Shown here: one piece after another, positions 38,016 through 49,873 of the stretch
Layout: every line of letters starts with the position of its first letter
Numbering within the stretch: the first letter of the stretch is position 1
Assembly: GCA_025267735.1 (NCBI GenBank)
Contig: CM046298.1
Coordinates: 26,233,866-26,297,865, forward strand
From: Mactra quadrangularis
Lineage: Eukaryota > Mollusca > Bivalvia > Venerida > Mactridae
Direction of reading: 5' to 3'
DNA: 64,000 nucleotides
Made by a program: the position numbers and the translations under genes
Notes under the pieces: model-generated
Told to the model about the DNA's origin: nothing
The model's input: the letters and a program-made list of their open reading frames with translations, nothing else
Databases searched by the model: none

Positions 38016-38315
38016 TTATTTATTTATTTATTTATTGAAGTTAACGCCGTGTCAACACAATTTTAGGTCATTTTACGGCGTCCAGCGCACCTAACCTAGC
38101 TTTCCTGGACCATTGTATATAACCAGTTCTCACCTACCCTTCCACAAGGCCGGAAACTTTTCCATATTATCTAATTAATGGAGGAAAATCGACATTTTTT
38201 GTCAAATTTTTATGAAAGGGTATAACCTTCCCGGGTGGGTTTCGAACCCGCACCCCCTCGGGCAGGGGTATCCAAATCCCGGCGCGCTACCAATTGCGCT
38301 ATCGACCCGGGTTAA
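38016..38315 (-). mobile_element. Full-length tRNA-derived SINE, family A
   Basis: On the minus strand the head contains ATAGCGCAATTGGTAGCGC (tRNA A box) and GGTTCGAAACCC (B box). A body with CCTTGTGGAAGGGTAGGTGA and GACGCCGTAAAATGACCTAA follows, then an AATA-repeat tail. It is flanked by an 8-bp direct repeat CAATAACT (38008-38015 and 38316-38323), the mark of target-primed insertion. A tRNA finder could hit the head, but it is a SINE promoter, not a functional tRNA. Confidence 0.92.
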
Positions 38316-38939
38316 CAATAACTAATTAGGTGAACAATTATTTGGTTTTTTTTTCACAAATTTTACTTTTCAGACAATTTCTTTGATACAATCGAATAGC
38401 GCTTAAAATAACAGCTACTATTCTTCCTCTGAATAACAAATCAAATTGATCCTGTGGTGTTCGATTATTTTCTTTAAATAACTGCACACTAATTAAGTCC
38501 AACCTTAAGCAAACCATTAAATGTCATGCAAAAATATTTTGTGCAGAAGATTCAGAGTCAACAATTACAACGCAATGCTAATGAATGCTGACATTTTCGG
38601 ACATAGAAATTATACGGCTATTTAATGCCATGTATGAATTCTACGTATTTACTGCAGCAAGAATTTGACTTAACTCAAGGGCTTTTTCGCATTCTGAATT
38701 TCAGTCACGTAACTATAAACCATATATACAGAATAAAACAGCTATACATGATGTTTTCGAAAGTTCTGATACTATATACGCAAGTCTGCCATGTACCCAC
38801 TTAACGTGGGTGATCTAATAGAAATAGGATTGGTGAGCACACAGAGAAGTTTGAAAACTTCTTATACAAACTTTCGCTGTATCATTAACTTACATTGAAT
38901 CTATCTATTTATAGCAGACAGAATTTATTAGATCAAGTC

Positions 38940-39250
38940 TACGACTTGTATCTATAGGCGCAGCGTCTCAGTCAGTTTCCATTTCTGTCCTTTCATTTCA
39001 TTATCGACGTCATATTAAATCTGTATATTCATTATAAAAAAAGTAAGCTTGTATTACAGTGAATCGAACAACTAATTGAATCGTGATAAGCCCTGTAGAT
39101 AACACAACGTTGTTAAAGGCCACCAGTCACGTGATCCACAGTGTTCATAACCTATCATATGAAAGGTTGCTGTTAAAAATGACGAGATTACCTTACAAAT
39201 AAAGTCCTCCCAGAACTAATGCAATTCTTGTTAATATCTAGCTCAGGAAA
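38940..39250. repeat. Diverged arm of the 48/49-kb inverted-repeat family
   Basis: Carries CATTTCATTATCGACGTCAT, TTAAATCTGTATATTCATTA and AAGCTTGTATTACAGTGAAT, matching the left arm at 47,985-48,060 in order and orientation. Confidence 0.65.
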
Positions 39251-39423
39251 TGATTCGAGATCTGCTTAATGATGTAACAAATAAAACGGAAACGTAGGAT
39301 AACATTTGTGGATGTATTTTGGTAAAATGGATCTATTATTCGGTAATAAAAAGGCATTTTTAAAAAAGTAGAGGCGTATTCTTATTTTTGAAACTAGAGC
39401 TTTCCTAGACGAGTGCCAAATTG

Positions 39424-39712
39424 AACAAGTAAATCTGTGAGCTAATGCTCACTAGTGATACCCCCGCAAAAATCTAAAAATATGCGACAAACAGGAAGTA
39501 GATGAGCAAGGAGCATGAAATCGCTTTACACAGCATGGGACTATGGGATGAAGCAATATGCAAAGTATTAGGCTGCTGCATGTTATAGTTGCTGAGAAAA
39601 CTGCGACGGAAATTTTGTAACGGACGGACGGACACACGGACGGACGGACGGACGGACGGACGGACAAGGGTAAAACATTATACCCCCCTCTTCTTCGAAG
39701 CGGGGGTATAAT
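39424..39712. mobile_element. CGGA-rich foldback repeat, copy 1
   Basis: Shares AACAAGTAAATCTGTGAGCT, a GTGATACCCCCGC motif, a unique middle and a terminal hairpin TATACCCCC…GGGGGTATA with the copy at 57133-57445. It contains a CGGA microsatellite (39,619-39,665) and lacks 44 bp present in the other copy. Minus-strand open frames rich in SVRPSVRPSVCPS are this microsatellite translated. Confidence 0.88.
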
Positions 39713-40096
39713 AAATACAATTTGTAGATATTACACTTTACACCACCGGTTAGTGTTACCTTAGTGAAGCCTGGTCATAAAATATTTTTCTACGAACATT
39801 CTTCTACCTTCGTAATTGGACAGCTGTGAACAAATGGTAATGATACGTGTGTAGTGTTTGCTTAAACATCTAACGATTCTAGCAGTCCATGGCAGAACGA
39901 AGGTCATCTGAGAGCCAATAGTGACGGAAGTTGCTAAGTCTGGTAAAAACTTCTAGAAATTTCAGTAGTCAGTGACAGAGAGAATGACATTTACCCGCCA
40001 CATCATGACTGCAGGAACGTTGGAAAGAGTCATCAGGCACCATAAAGGAAGTCACTTTACGATTTTCAAATTTGCTTATTCTGTAGCATAACTTCG

Positions 40097-40371
40097 TTAA
40101 CTTAATTTCACACAATCCTCTACGTCCCTGTTGGGACATAAGGCCTCAACAAGTTCACACAACTGATTCTTTCTTGGACAAGATGTTGTGTTTGAGTATA
40201 ACTTTATCCTAGTATGTATGTCATGGTTACATTTGATGTTCTTTGCCATGCTGTTTATCGATGACCTCTGCTTCTCTTTCCAGCTGGGGTTCAATATAAG
40301 GCTATCTTTAGATATCTGCTCAGTTTCATCCTCATCACATGACTTAGCCATTTAAATCGTCTTTGTAGCAT
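40097..40371 (-). pseudogene. LINE reverse transcriptase C-terminal fragment (block A)
   Basis: One minus-strand frame reads LQRRFKWLSHVMRM, then a TPAGKRSRG-like segment. This is the WLGHVxRM...WTPxGKRxRGRP signature near the C-terminus of endonuclease/reverse-transcriptase proteins of non-LTR elements. Further on, in a different frame, comes CELVEALCPNRDVED, matching the usual end of such proteins. The frame change and an internal stop show decay. An ATG-initiated 84-residue open frame spans it but is only a product of those shifts. It recurs in block B at 44078-44337. Confidence 0.7.
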
Positions 40372-40399
40372 AATCTCTATTCATATTATATTCCTGAGT

Positions 40400-40715
40400 C
40401 TTGTTCTTGCTAAAGAAACCTATTACTACAGCTCTGCATGTGGGATGTAGGCACATTAATGTAATTTGGCTTTAATACGTTTATTAGTTGTTGTTCAATT
40501 ATCTCTCAGGAAATTAGAAATTAGTTTTGCTTTATTAACGAAGTAGTTGGAGTAATTTGTGCTGCAATCAAGTAAAAGGTACGAACATTGCTCAAAACGT
40601 ACATCATCTCAATAAGTGACCAAATTTGACTCATCATTTCTTGTTGATTAAACCCTAAGTACGTATATTGTTTTACCAGCGTATATCTTAACTAATTGTC
40701 TAAGAAAGTAATTAG
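40400..40715. repeat. Left long inverted repeat of block A
   Basis: The reverse complement closely matches 43250-43600. Examples: TACGCTGGTAAAACAATAC, GGGTTTAATCAACA, GTCACxTxTT…GAGATGATGTAC and GGCTAAATTAAATTAATGTG-like sequence, in inverted order. Together they bound ~2.5 kb of internal DNA. The equivalent left arm in block B is mostly deleted (44385-44480 remains). Confidence 0.8.
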
Positions 40716-41605
40716 AGACTTTAGTCAGTTATCTTACCCTGATAAAATCTGAAGCAATCCAATTGGTAAGTAGGTCCTTACAGTTGGAATCCTCGGATTT
40801 TATCATTGAAGTCCTATGTAAGGATAACAAAATATTTCATCTAATATCTTTCTTATTAACGAAGATATTAACAGAAGTGATGGAATTTAGATAGTCCTTT
40901 ACCTTAAAAATACTTAGTTTGAAATTCAAACAAATTAAATGGTTTATAAAAAAAAGTTATTAAAGATTAATTTTTGCAATTTGACATTGAAAAGTTAGGG
41001 TAAAATCCGAGTAATCCAACTAATAAGACCTACCTATTTGAAGAGTACACAAGGGGAAATAACTGACTAAAGTTCCTAATTATGTATATATACATGTATT
41101 ATGATAAGTGTCTGATATCGTTCTAAATGTCGTTTGTCTAAAATAACGTCTTTTCACTGACATCACTCAAAGGAATGTATATCATTTCTAAGTGGACTCA
41201 ACATTTTTTGTTGATTGGACCCCTGAGTATGTTTGTTGTTTTACTAGCGAATATATGAACAAATTGGTCAAGACAAAAATCTCTATGTTCTGTTTATATT
41301 AGGGACAATAATATAAATGGTGTCGGTCGTTGTCCTAGATATATTTTGTGTTAGAGTTTTTTCACACAAAAATAGTCATGCATTCCATTGAATGTTGCTT
41401 CATTACAATGAGACGCAAATCTGTGAGAGCCATCTCAGGATCTGTTGTTGTTGACACATGTATTCTGTGTATAACAAAATGGACGCATAAATTTGAAGAT
41501 TTCTGTGGAAATCTCCTTTTATCTTTGTGTTTTTGGCTTAGACAATTATTTGGTATGACAAATCATATACAAATAAGTTTCTTTAGATGCTTGTTGAATA
41601 ACGAT

Positions 41606-41715
41606 GGTATGTTTGTTAAATAAAGACGGTATGTTTGTTACATAAAGACGGTATGTTTGTTAAATAAAAACGGTATGTTTGTTAAATAAAGACGATATGT
41701 TTGTTAAATAAATAC
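41606..41715. repeat. 22-bp minisatellite, five units, block A only
   Basis: Five head-to-tail copies of GGTATGTTTGTTAAATAAAG plus AC, with one or two differences each. Absent from the corresponding place in block B. Confidence 0.93.
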
Positions 41716-42434
41716 AGTTATCTCCATTAGTCTTTCAAATGATTCTTGACCATAAGATAATTGTATTAAATGACATATCATCAGACAGAGCTTTAAACAC
41801 TTTAAGACCAACATTCAACTAAAACATGTTTACAAGAACATACAATTCCTTGTGATATGAGACATAAAATTAAACATTACACTATTGCTAACAGTTTATT
41901 GATGATATAAATATTTTGCAGTTATATCCAGACAAATTTTCCAGCTCTCAATCAACTCAACTATAATAGATTTCCCAACAGACCAAAACAATGGTTTATA
42001 ACACAAAATCGTATTTCAAAACTAGAAATAATATAAAATAAATCTATTGATGTATTGGAGTAGAAGACAAACTCTTGCTCATCTTGTATGAATTATGTTT
42101 GTTACATTATAAAGCCTACCGGTCAATCTAAATATAATGGCTCATTTGTATTACCAGTATTTGTCTACCATCGAAAAAGGAGCAATGACACCATCTACGG
42201 AGAGGAGAAACTATTTTAAATTTCATGGAAGTGTAAAACTTACTCGGCAAGAAATTGAAATCCAGCGATCAACAACTGTTCCTCGGGCGCGCCTTAACAA
42301 AATTATGCTTTGAAGTGACTTACCCTCGCACTGCAATGTATATACTAGTATTTGGCAACAGGGAGTTCTATATACGTTTTGCTAAAACATTAAACATAAT
42401 TATATGCCATCATGAGTCGAGAGAAGTAAATGTT

Positions 42435-42550
42435 CATATTGTCTAAGCCGAGATTCAGAAGACCTGTAAAGTTGAGGTTATCAGCTTTGTAACATACTGT
42501 CTGAGCTGAGGTTTAGGAGACCTGTAGAGTTGAGGTTATCTATCAATGTA
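42435..42550. repeat. 58-bp repeat, two units (block A)
   Basis: Two units containing CATACTGTCTGAGCTGAGGT, AGGAGACCTGTA and GTTGAGGTTATC. Homologous to the seven-unit array in block B at 45991-46396. Confidence 0.9.
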
Positions 42551-43249
42551 AGCTATAAACTGACCATGTTAATGTAAGGTCTAACAACATCAAAGTTTAC
42601 AGAATGTGACAAGTCAGGAAACAGATTCACTTCATAATTACAAACCATGATAGAAAAATCGGGAAAGTTCAGACATTCACGTAATGTTACTTAATTGGAT
42701 GAATAGACTCACAGAAAGTATTAGTTAAAACCTCACGTAAGGTAAAACTACACAAAATAACCTATTTGGTCAGAGGAATGTTATAATCACAAACATCTAG
42801 CTGACATTATAAAATATAATTTGAATCTATACTGATATCTAACCAGTTTGTCAACCATCTCGGTCATTGACGCAGATTGTTCTGATAGTTCATAGACTAA
42901 TGAACTTAACAAAGACCAAAGAGAATGATGACAATAAGATTTACACTAAAAAACTAAAAACGATTTAGAACAAATTAAATGTCAACACTTATGCACTGAT
43001 AAACCAATTTAATACATTACAATATAATGATTGCACAAAAATGCGTCTAATCTTCTTTCTAGTGTGTTAGATAGCTAACAAGAACAGGTCCAGACATTGT
43101 TCAATAAGATTGTTGAAAAAATGTAACAAACCGCTAAAACACACTCGAGTCAATTCAATGATAATATAATTTGTTAATGACCAACGTTTTTTAGAACAAT
43201 GACAGAAAACTTTTAATATCACATTTAAAATATCCTGTTGTATACATAA

Positions 43250-43610
43250 CTTAGTTTTCTTTCTTGGATAATTAGCTGATATATACGCTGGTAAAACAAT
43301 ACAAGTACGTGGGTTTAATCAACAGGAAATGCTGTGTCAAATGTGGTCACGTGTTCTTCTTGAATTATTGAGATGATGTACATTTCTTAGAGTAATTTTC
43401 GTACCCTAAAGTAAATTGTAGCACAAATTACCTAAACACTTTGTTAACAAAGAAAAAGTATTTCCAATTTCCTCAGAGATAATTGAACAACAACTATTAG
43501 ACGTATTAAGGCTAAATTAAATTAATGTGCCTACATCGAACATACAGAAATGCTGTATTAGGTTGCTATAACTAGAAAATAAGATACTAGACTAGTGGTA
43601 TTATATATTA
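43250..43610. repeat. Right long inverted repeat of block A
   Basis: Inverse of 40400-40715; the block B equivalent is at about 47125-47460. A third, diverged solo copy lies at 52,630-52,870, sharing TACCTAAATACTTTGTTAAC, TTTCCAATTTCCTGAGAGGT and GGCTAAATTA. Confidence 0.8.
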
Positions 43611-43797
43611 GTAATAGTGTATGTAGTACAGTCCATGCTATCTTATTAAATCCAGACAATAAAATGCTGAAATACTTTGTGGAGATGATGGTTTTAATTT
43701 ACGGATAGCGTTCAGATCAACTGACTTTTGGATATAATGATAACGCTAAAATATATCTATATTTATCAACATCTGAAGTAATGCTTAAAGTTAATTT

Positions 43798-43890
43798 CAA
43801 TGATCAGGTGTGATCGTACTCAGATGTTAGTCAGCTGCTTATGTATATGAAAGCAGCCTCTGAACTGCACTTAAACTTTTTTTAACATTT
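43798..43890 (+). mobile_element. SINE family B 3' remnant in block A
   Basis: TTCAATGATCAGGTGTGATC, then GTCAGCTGCTTATGTATATG and CACTTAAACTTTTTTTAAC match the tRNA-distal end of the 55,481 and 63,103 SINEs. The same remnant is at about 47655-47745 in block B, so it predates the block duplication. Confidence 0.65.
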
Positions 43891-44077
43891 ATGTCATCAT
43901 TTTATGGCCAAGAACTGTTACTCAAAAGTAGAACAAAATGTATGAATGTTTAGGAATTTTTGTACTGTGCTTGTTTGCTAGAACTAAAAGCTATAACTGA
44001 TACATTAGATAATTTGTCAAAAAGCGTTTGCAAATAATCAGTATTACCGATGTATATCATTGTTTGACCAAGTTGGT

Positions 44078-44337
44078 CCCTGTTGGGACATAAGACTGCA
44101 ATAAGTTCACACCAATGGGTTCTGTCTTGGGCGAGATGTTGTGATAGAGTCTTACTATATCCTATGTATTTTGTGGTTACAGTTTATGTTCTTCGCTATG
44201 TTGTTTATAGTTACCTCTGTTTCTCTTTCCAGTTGGAGTTCAATTTAAGGCTGTCTTTAGATATCTGCTCTGTTTCATCCTCATCACATGACTTAGCCAT
44301 TCACATGACTTAGCCATTTAAATCGTCTTTGTAGCAT
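44078..44337 (-). pseudogene. LINE reverse transcriptase C-terminal fragment (block B)
   Basis: Paralogue of the 40,097-40,371 fragment. Minus-strand frames give KWLSHVMRM-type sequence, TPTGKRNRG and, in another frame, HLAQDRTHWCELIAVLCPNR, the typical LAQDRxxW...LVxxLCP ending of these proteins. Stops and frameshifts break it, and a short duplication (CATGACTTAGCCATT, twice) lies near its upstream end. It starts block B. Confidence 0.72.
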
Positions 44338-44652
44338 CATTTCTATTCATATAATATTCCTGAGTCTAAAAGATGAAGAACGTGTGACCAAATTTGACAC
44401 AACAATTCTTGTTGATTAGACCCTTGGGAAAGTATATTGTGTTACCAGCACATATCTTAACTAATTGTCAAAGAAAATAGTTCGGTATACATACATGTAA
44501 TATGATAAGTGTCTGATATCGTTCTAAATGCCGTTTGTCTAAAACAACATCTTTTCACTGACATCACTCAAAGGAATGTATATCACCTCTAAGTTGACTC
44601 AACATTTTCTGTTGATTAGACCCTTGGGTATGTTTATTGTTTTACCAGCGTA

Positions 44653-44897
44653 TTGTTCGTTTTTTCTCAACTGTCAAAACATGAATAATTTCACGGTTAA
44701 TGCGTTTGCTAAAATTATTGTCGTAATACACCCATAAGTTTCCAAAAGTGTGTTTTATGCTTGACTAAAGCTTCTTATGCCGTATGATAAGTTTTAGTCA
44801 AGATATTTTTAATAAAAATTAGGCCGCCAGTACAAAAACAATGCATTAAGTCACCGTGAAAATATTCAAACTGTGGCAGTTGAGAAAAAACGGACAA
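44653..44897. mobile_element. Tc1/mariner-like MITE (245 bp) inserted in block B
   Basis: Termini TTGTTCGTTTTTTCTCAACTG and CAGTTGAGAAAAAACGGACAA with TA on both sides (44651-44652 and 44898-44899). The paralogous position in block A (about 41,250) is uninterrupted (AGCGAATATATGAAC), giving a natural empty site. TA duplication suggests Tc1/mariner mobilisation. A second copy lies at 51959-52203. Confidence 0.93.
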
Positions 44898-45990
44898 TAT
44901 ATATGAACAAATTGTTCAAGACAAAAATCTATGTTTTATTTATATTAGGAATGTTAATGTATATAAATGGTGTCTGGCGTTGTCCTAGATATCTTTTGTG
45001 TTAGAGTTGATGTTTTTCACAAAAATAGTCATGCATTCCATTGAATGATGCTTCATTATGTACAATGAGACGCAAATCGAAGAGAACCATCACAGGATCT
45101 GTCGGTGTTGACACTTATACACTGTGCATAACAGTCTGGAAGCATGAATTTAATGATTGTTGTGCAATTCATTCATTATCTTTGTATTTTTGGCTTGTCC
45201 AATTATTTGGTAAGGGTTATCATTTACAAACACGTTTCTTTCGATCTTTGTGAAATAAGAACGAGGTGTTTATTTGTATTTAAACACAATTGTTTAGTGA
45301 TGATTCTTGCCAATAAAATCATTGTATTAAATGACATATCATCAGACATAGCTTTATACAAATTAAGTCTAAAATTCAACTAAAACATGTTTGCAAGTTC
45401 ATACAAATACATCTGATATTAGACATAAAATTAAACATTACACTATTGATAACAGTTCATTGATGATATAAATATTTTACAGTTACATCCAGACAAATGT
45501 TCCTGTTCTCAATCAACTTAACTATAATAGATTTCCCAGCAGACCACAAACCATGGTTTATAACACAAAATCGTATTTCAAAAATAGAAATAATATGAAA
45601 TAAATATATTGATGTATTGGAGTAGAAGGCAAACACTTGCTCATCTCTGAGAGGTATACATGTATTTGATATCAAGTATGAATTATATTTGTTACATTAT
45701 AAAGCCTACTGGTCAATCCAAATATAATGGCTCATTTGTATTACCAGTACTTGTCTACCATCGTAAAAGGAGCAATGACACAATCTACGGAGAGGAGAAA
45801 CTATTTTAATTTTCAAATTTCATGGAAGTGTATAACCCACTACGCAAGAAATTGAAATCCAGCGATCAACCACTGTGCCCGGGAGCGCCTTAACAAAATT
45901 GTGCTTTGAAGTGGCTTCTATAACATGTTTTGCTAGAATTTAAACATAATTAATTGCCATCATGAGTCGAGATAAGTAAAAAAAATTGTT

Positions 45991-46396
45991 CATACTGTCT
46001 AAGCTTAGGTTAAGGGGACCTGTAAAGTTGTGGTTATCAGCTATGTAACATACTGTCTAAGCTTAGGTTAAGGAGACCTGTAAAGTTGTAGTTATCAGCT
46101 ATGTAACATACTGTCTAAGCTTATGTTTAGGAGACCTGTAAAGTTGTGGTTATCAGCTATGTAACATACTGTCTAAACTGAGGTTTAGGAGACCTGTAAA
46201 GTTGAGATTATCAGCTATGTAACCTACTGCCTGAGCTGAGGTTTAGGAGACCTGTAAAGTTGAGGTTATTGGCTATGTAACATACTGTCTGAGCTGAGGT
46301 TTAGGAGACCTGTAAAGTTGTGGTTATTGGCTATGTAACATACTGTCTGAGCTGAGGTTTAGGAGACCTGTAAAGTTGTGGTTATCTATCTACGTA
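45991..46396. repeat. 58-bp repeat, seven units (block B)
   Basis: Seven tandem 58-bp units, each starting at CATACTGTCT or a one-base variant (45991, 46049, 46107, 46165, 46223, 46281, 46339). Early units carry AAGCTTAGGT, later ones GAGCTGAGGT as in block A, suggesting expansion from one side. Confidence 0.94.
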
Positions 46397-47959
46397 ATCT
46401 TTTTAACTGACCATGTAAATGTAAGGTCTATCAACATCAACGTTTACAAAATTTGACAAGTCAGGAAACAGATTCACTTCATAATTACAAACCATGATAG
46501 AAAAATCGGGAAAGTTCAGACATTTACGTAATGTTACTTTATTGGATGAGTAGACTCACAGGAAGTATTAGTTAAAACCTCACGTGAGGTAAAACTACAT
46601 TAAATAACCTATTTGGTCAGAGGAATGTTAATATCACAAACATCTAGCTGACATTATAAAATATAATTTTAATCTATACTGATATCTAACCAGTTTGTCG
46701 ACCATCTCGGTCATTGACGCAGATTGTTCTGATAGCTCATAGACTAATGAACTTGACAAAGACCAAAGAGAATGATGACACTAAAATTAAAACTAAAAAA
46801 ACAACAACTAAAAAACGATTTAGAACAAATTAAATGTCAACATTTATGCACTGATAAGCCAATTTAATACATTACAATATAATGATTGCACAAACAATAA
46901 GTCTAATCTTCTTTCTAGTGTGTTAGATAGCTAACATATATAAACAAGAACAGATCCGGACACTGTTCAATAAGATTGTTGAAAAAATGTAACAAACCGC
47001 TAAAACACACTCGAGTCAATTCAATGAAGAAGATAATATAATTTGTTAATGACCAACGATATTTAGAACAGTAGCAGACACCTATTATATCACATTCGCA
47101 ATGTCCTTATGTATACATAACTTAGTTTTCTTTCTTGTGTAATTAGCTCATATATACGCTGGTAAAACAATACAAATACGTGGGTTTAATCAACAGGAAA
47201 TGTTGTGTCAAATTTGGTCACGTGTTCTTCTTGAATTATTGAGATGATGTATATTTCTTAGAGTAATTTTCGTACCCTAAAGTAGATTGAAGCACAAATT
47301 ACCTAAACACTTTGTTAACAAAGGAAAAGTCTTTCCAATTTCCTGAAAGATAATTGAACAACAACTATTAGACGTATTAAGGCTAAATTAAATTAATGTG
47401 CCTACATTGAACATACAGAAATGCTGTATTAGGTTGCTATAACTAGGAAATCAGATACTACACTAGTGCTATTATATCTTAGTAACAGTATATGTCGCAC
47501 AGTTCATGCTATCTTATTAAATCCAGACAATTAAATGCTGAAATACTTTGTGGAGATGATGGTTTTAATTTACGGATAGCGTTCAGATTAACTGACTTTT
47601 GGATAAAATGATAACGCTAAAATATATGTATTAACATTTGAAGTAATGCCTAAAGTTAATTTCAATGATCAGATGTGATCGTAGACAATGGCTAAGTCAG
47701 CTGAACATTAATATGGAAGAAGAACTTTTATGTCATTTTATGTCATTTTAAGAACTGTTACCCTTAAAGTAGAACAAAATATGTTAATGTATAGGATTTT
47801 TTTGTACTGTGCTTGTTTCCTAGAACTAAATGCTATAACTGATACATTGGATCATTTGTCAAAAAGCTTTTTCCAATGATCAGTATTACCGATGTATATC
47901 ATTGTTTGATCTAAAATTATGTTACCCTAAAAGTAGCAATAGAAAATAAATGACACGAC

Positions 47960-49430
47960 TTTCAGCCGATGTATATCTATCTTATTTCATTGCCAACGTC
48001 ATTTTAAATCTCTATCATATTATATTTCGCAATTAATAAGCTTGTATTCTGATGAATAAACGAACCGATGAATGGTTTCATGTCTGTCTATTAAACCTAG
48101 TTATAAGCTATCTTTCAAGGAGTAGTTGATAAAAAATGTTTTGGTGATGAATCACTTGTAAATAGTGCATTTGCATTGATGTTAGATCATGAACCTTTTA
48201 CCCAAATGTGTTTTTAAATCATACATAGAAATATTCTCTTGATTGATTCTCGACGCCATTTAACTTTGGGCCTGCACATTTATTAATTCTAGTAAATACT
48301 CAATGTTCATTGGTCAATTTTTACCTATTGCATAAGCCCTATCTTGTAATCTATTATGAAATTTATAAACTCTGACCACCTTATAATTTTAAAACTATTG
48401 AAAGACTTTTTAAGAGAATGCATTTGTTCATCTCAGTATGACAACAAACCATTAAAGTATGTATTTCTAGAAGCATTATTAGTGTGTCTCATGTTCGACA
48501 CTTAACCATCACAAACACTGACTTATACCGTCTTGTTAATGGCATGTAAAACTAATGGCAATGTAGAATGTCTTTTACAGACAATAAAATGTCTATGTAA
48601 ATCACGTATATCAGCGTTTGTTTCCTAGAACTAAAGGTTAAAACTGATACATTGGATCTTAATTGACTCTTTAGGTATCAAAGAATCAAATTGCTGAATA
48701 CATTCAAGTTTCATTGTTTTAAGAAGATGTTCGTGTCAGATCGCTTGAACTTAAAGGTTATTGTGCACTTATAATCTGCTGAGTAAAGGTATAAACTTTG
48801 ATCTCTGTGTGTTTATAACGGCTTTATTGTGGCTTTATTGTAATTTTATCGTGGGTTTATAGTAGATTTGTTGGAATAGAATAATTAATACATATGTAAT
48901 TATTTTGGCTAGTACATTTTACATAGTTATGTACGACAGCATACTCATCTTACTAGCTTACCTCGACACCATATTTAGCCTGTACTCTCTTACCTTCCCA
49001 CAATGCAGCTACAACCTCTCCCTGTACGCTGAAATGTGAAACTAATGTCGAGTTTCCTTGTTAATGTATGTCCTGACATTGCCGTATTTTCTAAGTAACC
49101 ACTCGTTTGGCAATATTCACATTCATCAGTGTTATCCATGTATCATAAGCTCATAAAAAATAAAAAGGAATTCAACTTAATACTGAATCGGACATTTAAC
49201 AAGGCAGTTAAGTTTTGACTTTCTTTTTTTTAAAGGAAATCTTGTCATTTCTATTAACTACTCCTTGAAGGATAGCCTATAACTATGATGTTTAATATTT
49301 AGACTTAACCACGTAACCATTCATCAGTTCGTTCATTCATCAGAATACAAGCTTATATATGTTGAAATATAATATAGAGATTTAAAATGACGTATGTAAT
49401 GAAATGAGATGAATATATATAGACAGAAAG
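47960..49430. repeat. Inverted-repeat element, ~1.5 kb
   Basis: 47965-48135 is the inverse of 49245-49430. Both arms contain (sense of the left arm) GTCATTTTAAATCTCTAT, AAGCTTGTATTCTGATGAAT, CCGATGAATGGTT-like and CAAGGAGTAGTTGATA-like motifs. The ~1.1-kb interior has no recognisable gene or terminus. Related single arms occur at 38940-39250 and 53340-53600. Confidence 0.8.
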
Positions 49431-49873
49431 TTTCGTCTACAGATGTGTTCGTGAGTTGGATTAAATATATTATGACTGCTATAGATAATTTCAATATCAG
49501 TCAATGGTATGTCAAGAAACCATGTAAATCACCATTCGGTATTTCTGGGTCATATGTATAACACAAGATATCTTTTCGGCAATTAAAAAGCAATCAATTT
49601 CCTTTAAATTTTTCGTGTTTCGTTAATGACAATTTTTTAATTAAATTGTAAAAACTACATAATTAATTCATGTTTTAACTGAAAATCTGTCAGCATAACT
49701 CATTTTACGAAATGAGTTAACAATTGGCTTTATTAAAATATCAGTAATAATCTAAGCTCAATAAGGTTCCTCATGTTATGAAAGAGAAGTTGTACTGGAT
49801 AAATGTAGTTTAAGAGATGAGCTACAAAATTACTCTATCTACGGCGAGGAAAGATGGACATATCTTATAATAG

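Larger units (their letters stand above)
40125..44070. repeat. Segmental duplication block A (~3.9 kb)
   Basis: Co-linear with 44078-47912. Shared landmarks in order are: GTCCCTGTTGGGACATAAG with the LINE fragment, CTGATATCGTTCTAAATG, CATTGAATG…CAATGAGACGCAAATC, ACATATCATCAGACA, GGAGCAATGACAC, a 58-bp repeat, GACAAGTCAGGAAACAGATT, GTTGAAAAAATGTAACAAAC, ATGGTTTTAATTTACGGATA, a SINE-B remnant and GATGTATATCATTGTTTGA. By eye aligned stretches look roughly 90% identical. No gene recognised; a 91-residue plus-strand open frame at 41,348 has a counterpart at 45,041 but is not conserved as protein. Confidence 0.92.
44078..47912. repeat. Segmental duplication block B (~3.8 kb)
   Basis: Tandem paralogue of block A, same orientation. 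It lacks ~200 bp near its left side (joins at CCTGAGTCT), has gained a 245-bp MITE (44653-44897), carries seven rather than two units of the 58-bp repeat, and lacks the 22-bp repeat of block A. Confidence 0.92.

Noticed and set aside
38240..38311. tRNA gene-like sequence with good A and B boxes
   Set aside because: It is the head of a complete SINE with an AATA tail and target duplication; a second copy with the same body is at 49.9-50.2 kb.
39452..39667. SVRPSVRPSVCPS-type protein (also at 57,075)
   Set aside because: Translation of a CGGA/CGCA microsatellite inside a dispersed repeat.
41348..45253. Homologous open frames MRRKSVRAISGSV… and MRRKSKRTITGSV… in blocks A and B
   Set aside because: Similarity equals that of the surrounding non-coding DNA, many differences change amino acids, and the frames end at different places. 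No domain recognised.
45991..46396. CRISPR-like regularly spaced repeats
   Set aside because: Units are contiguous 58-bp tandem repeats with no unique spacers, in animal DNA.
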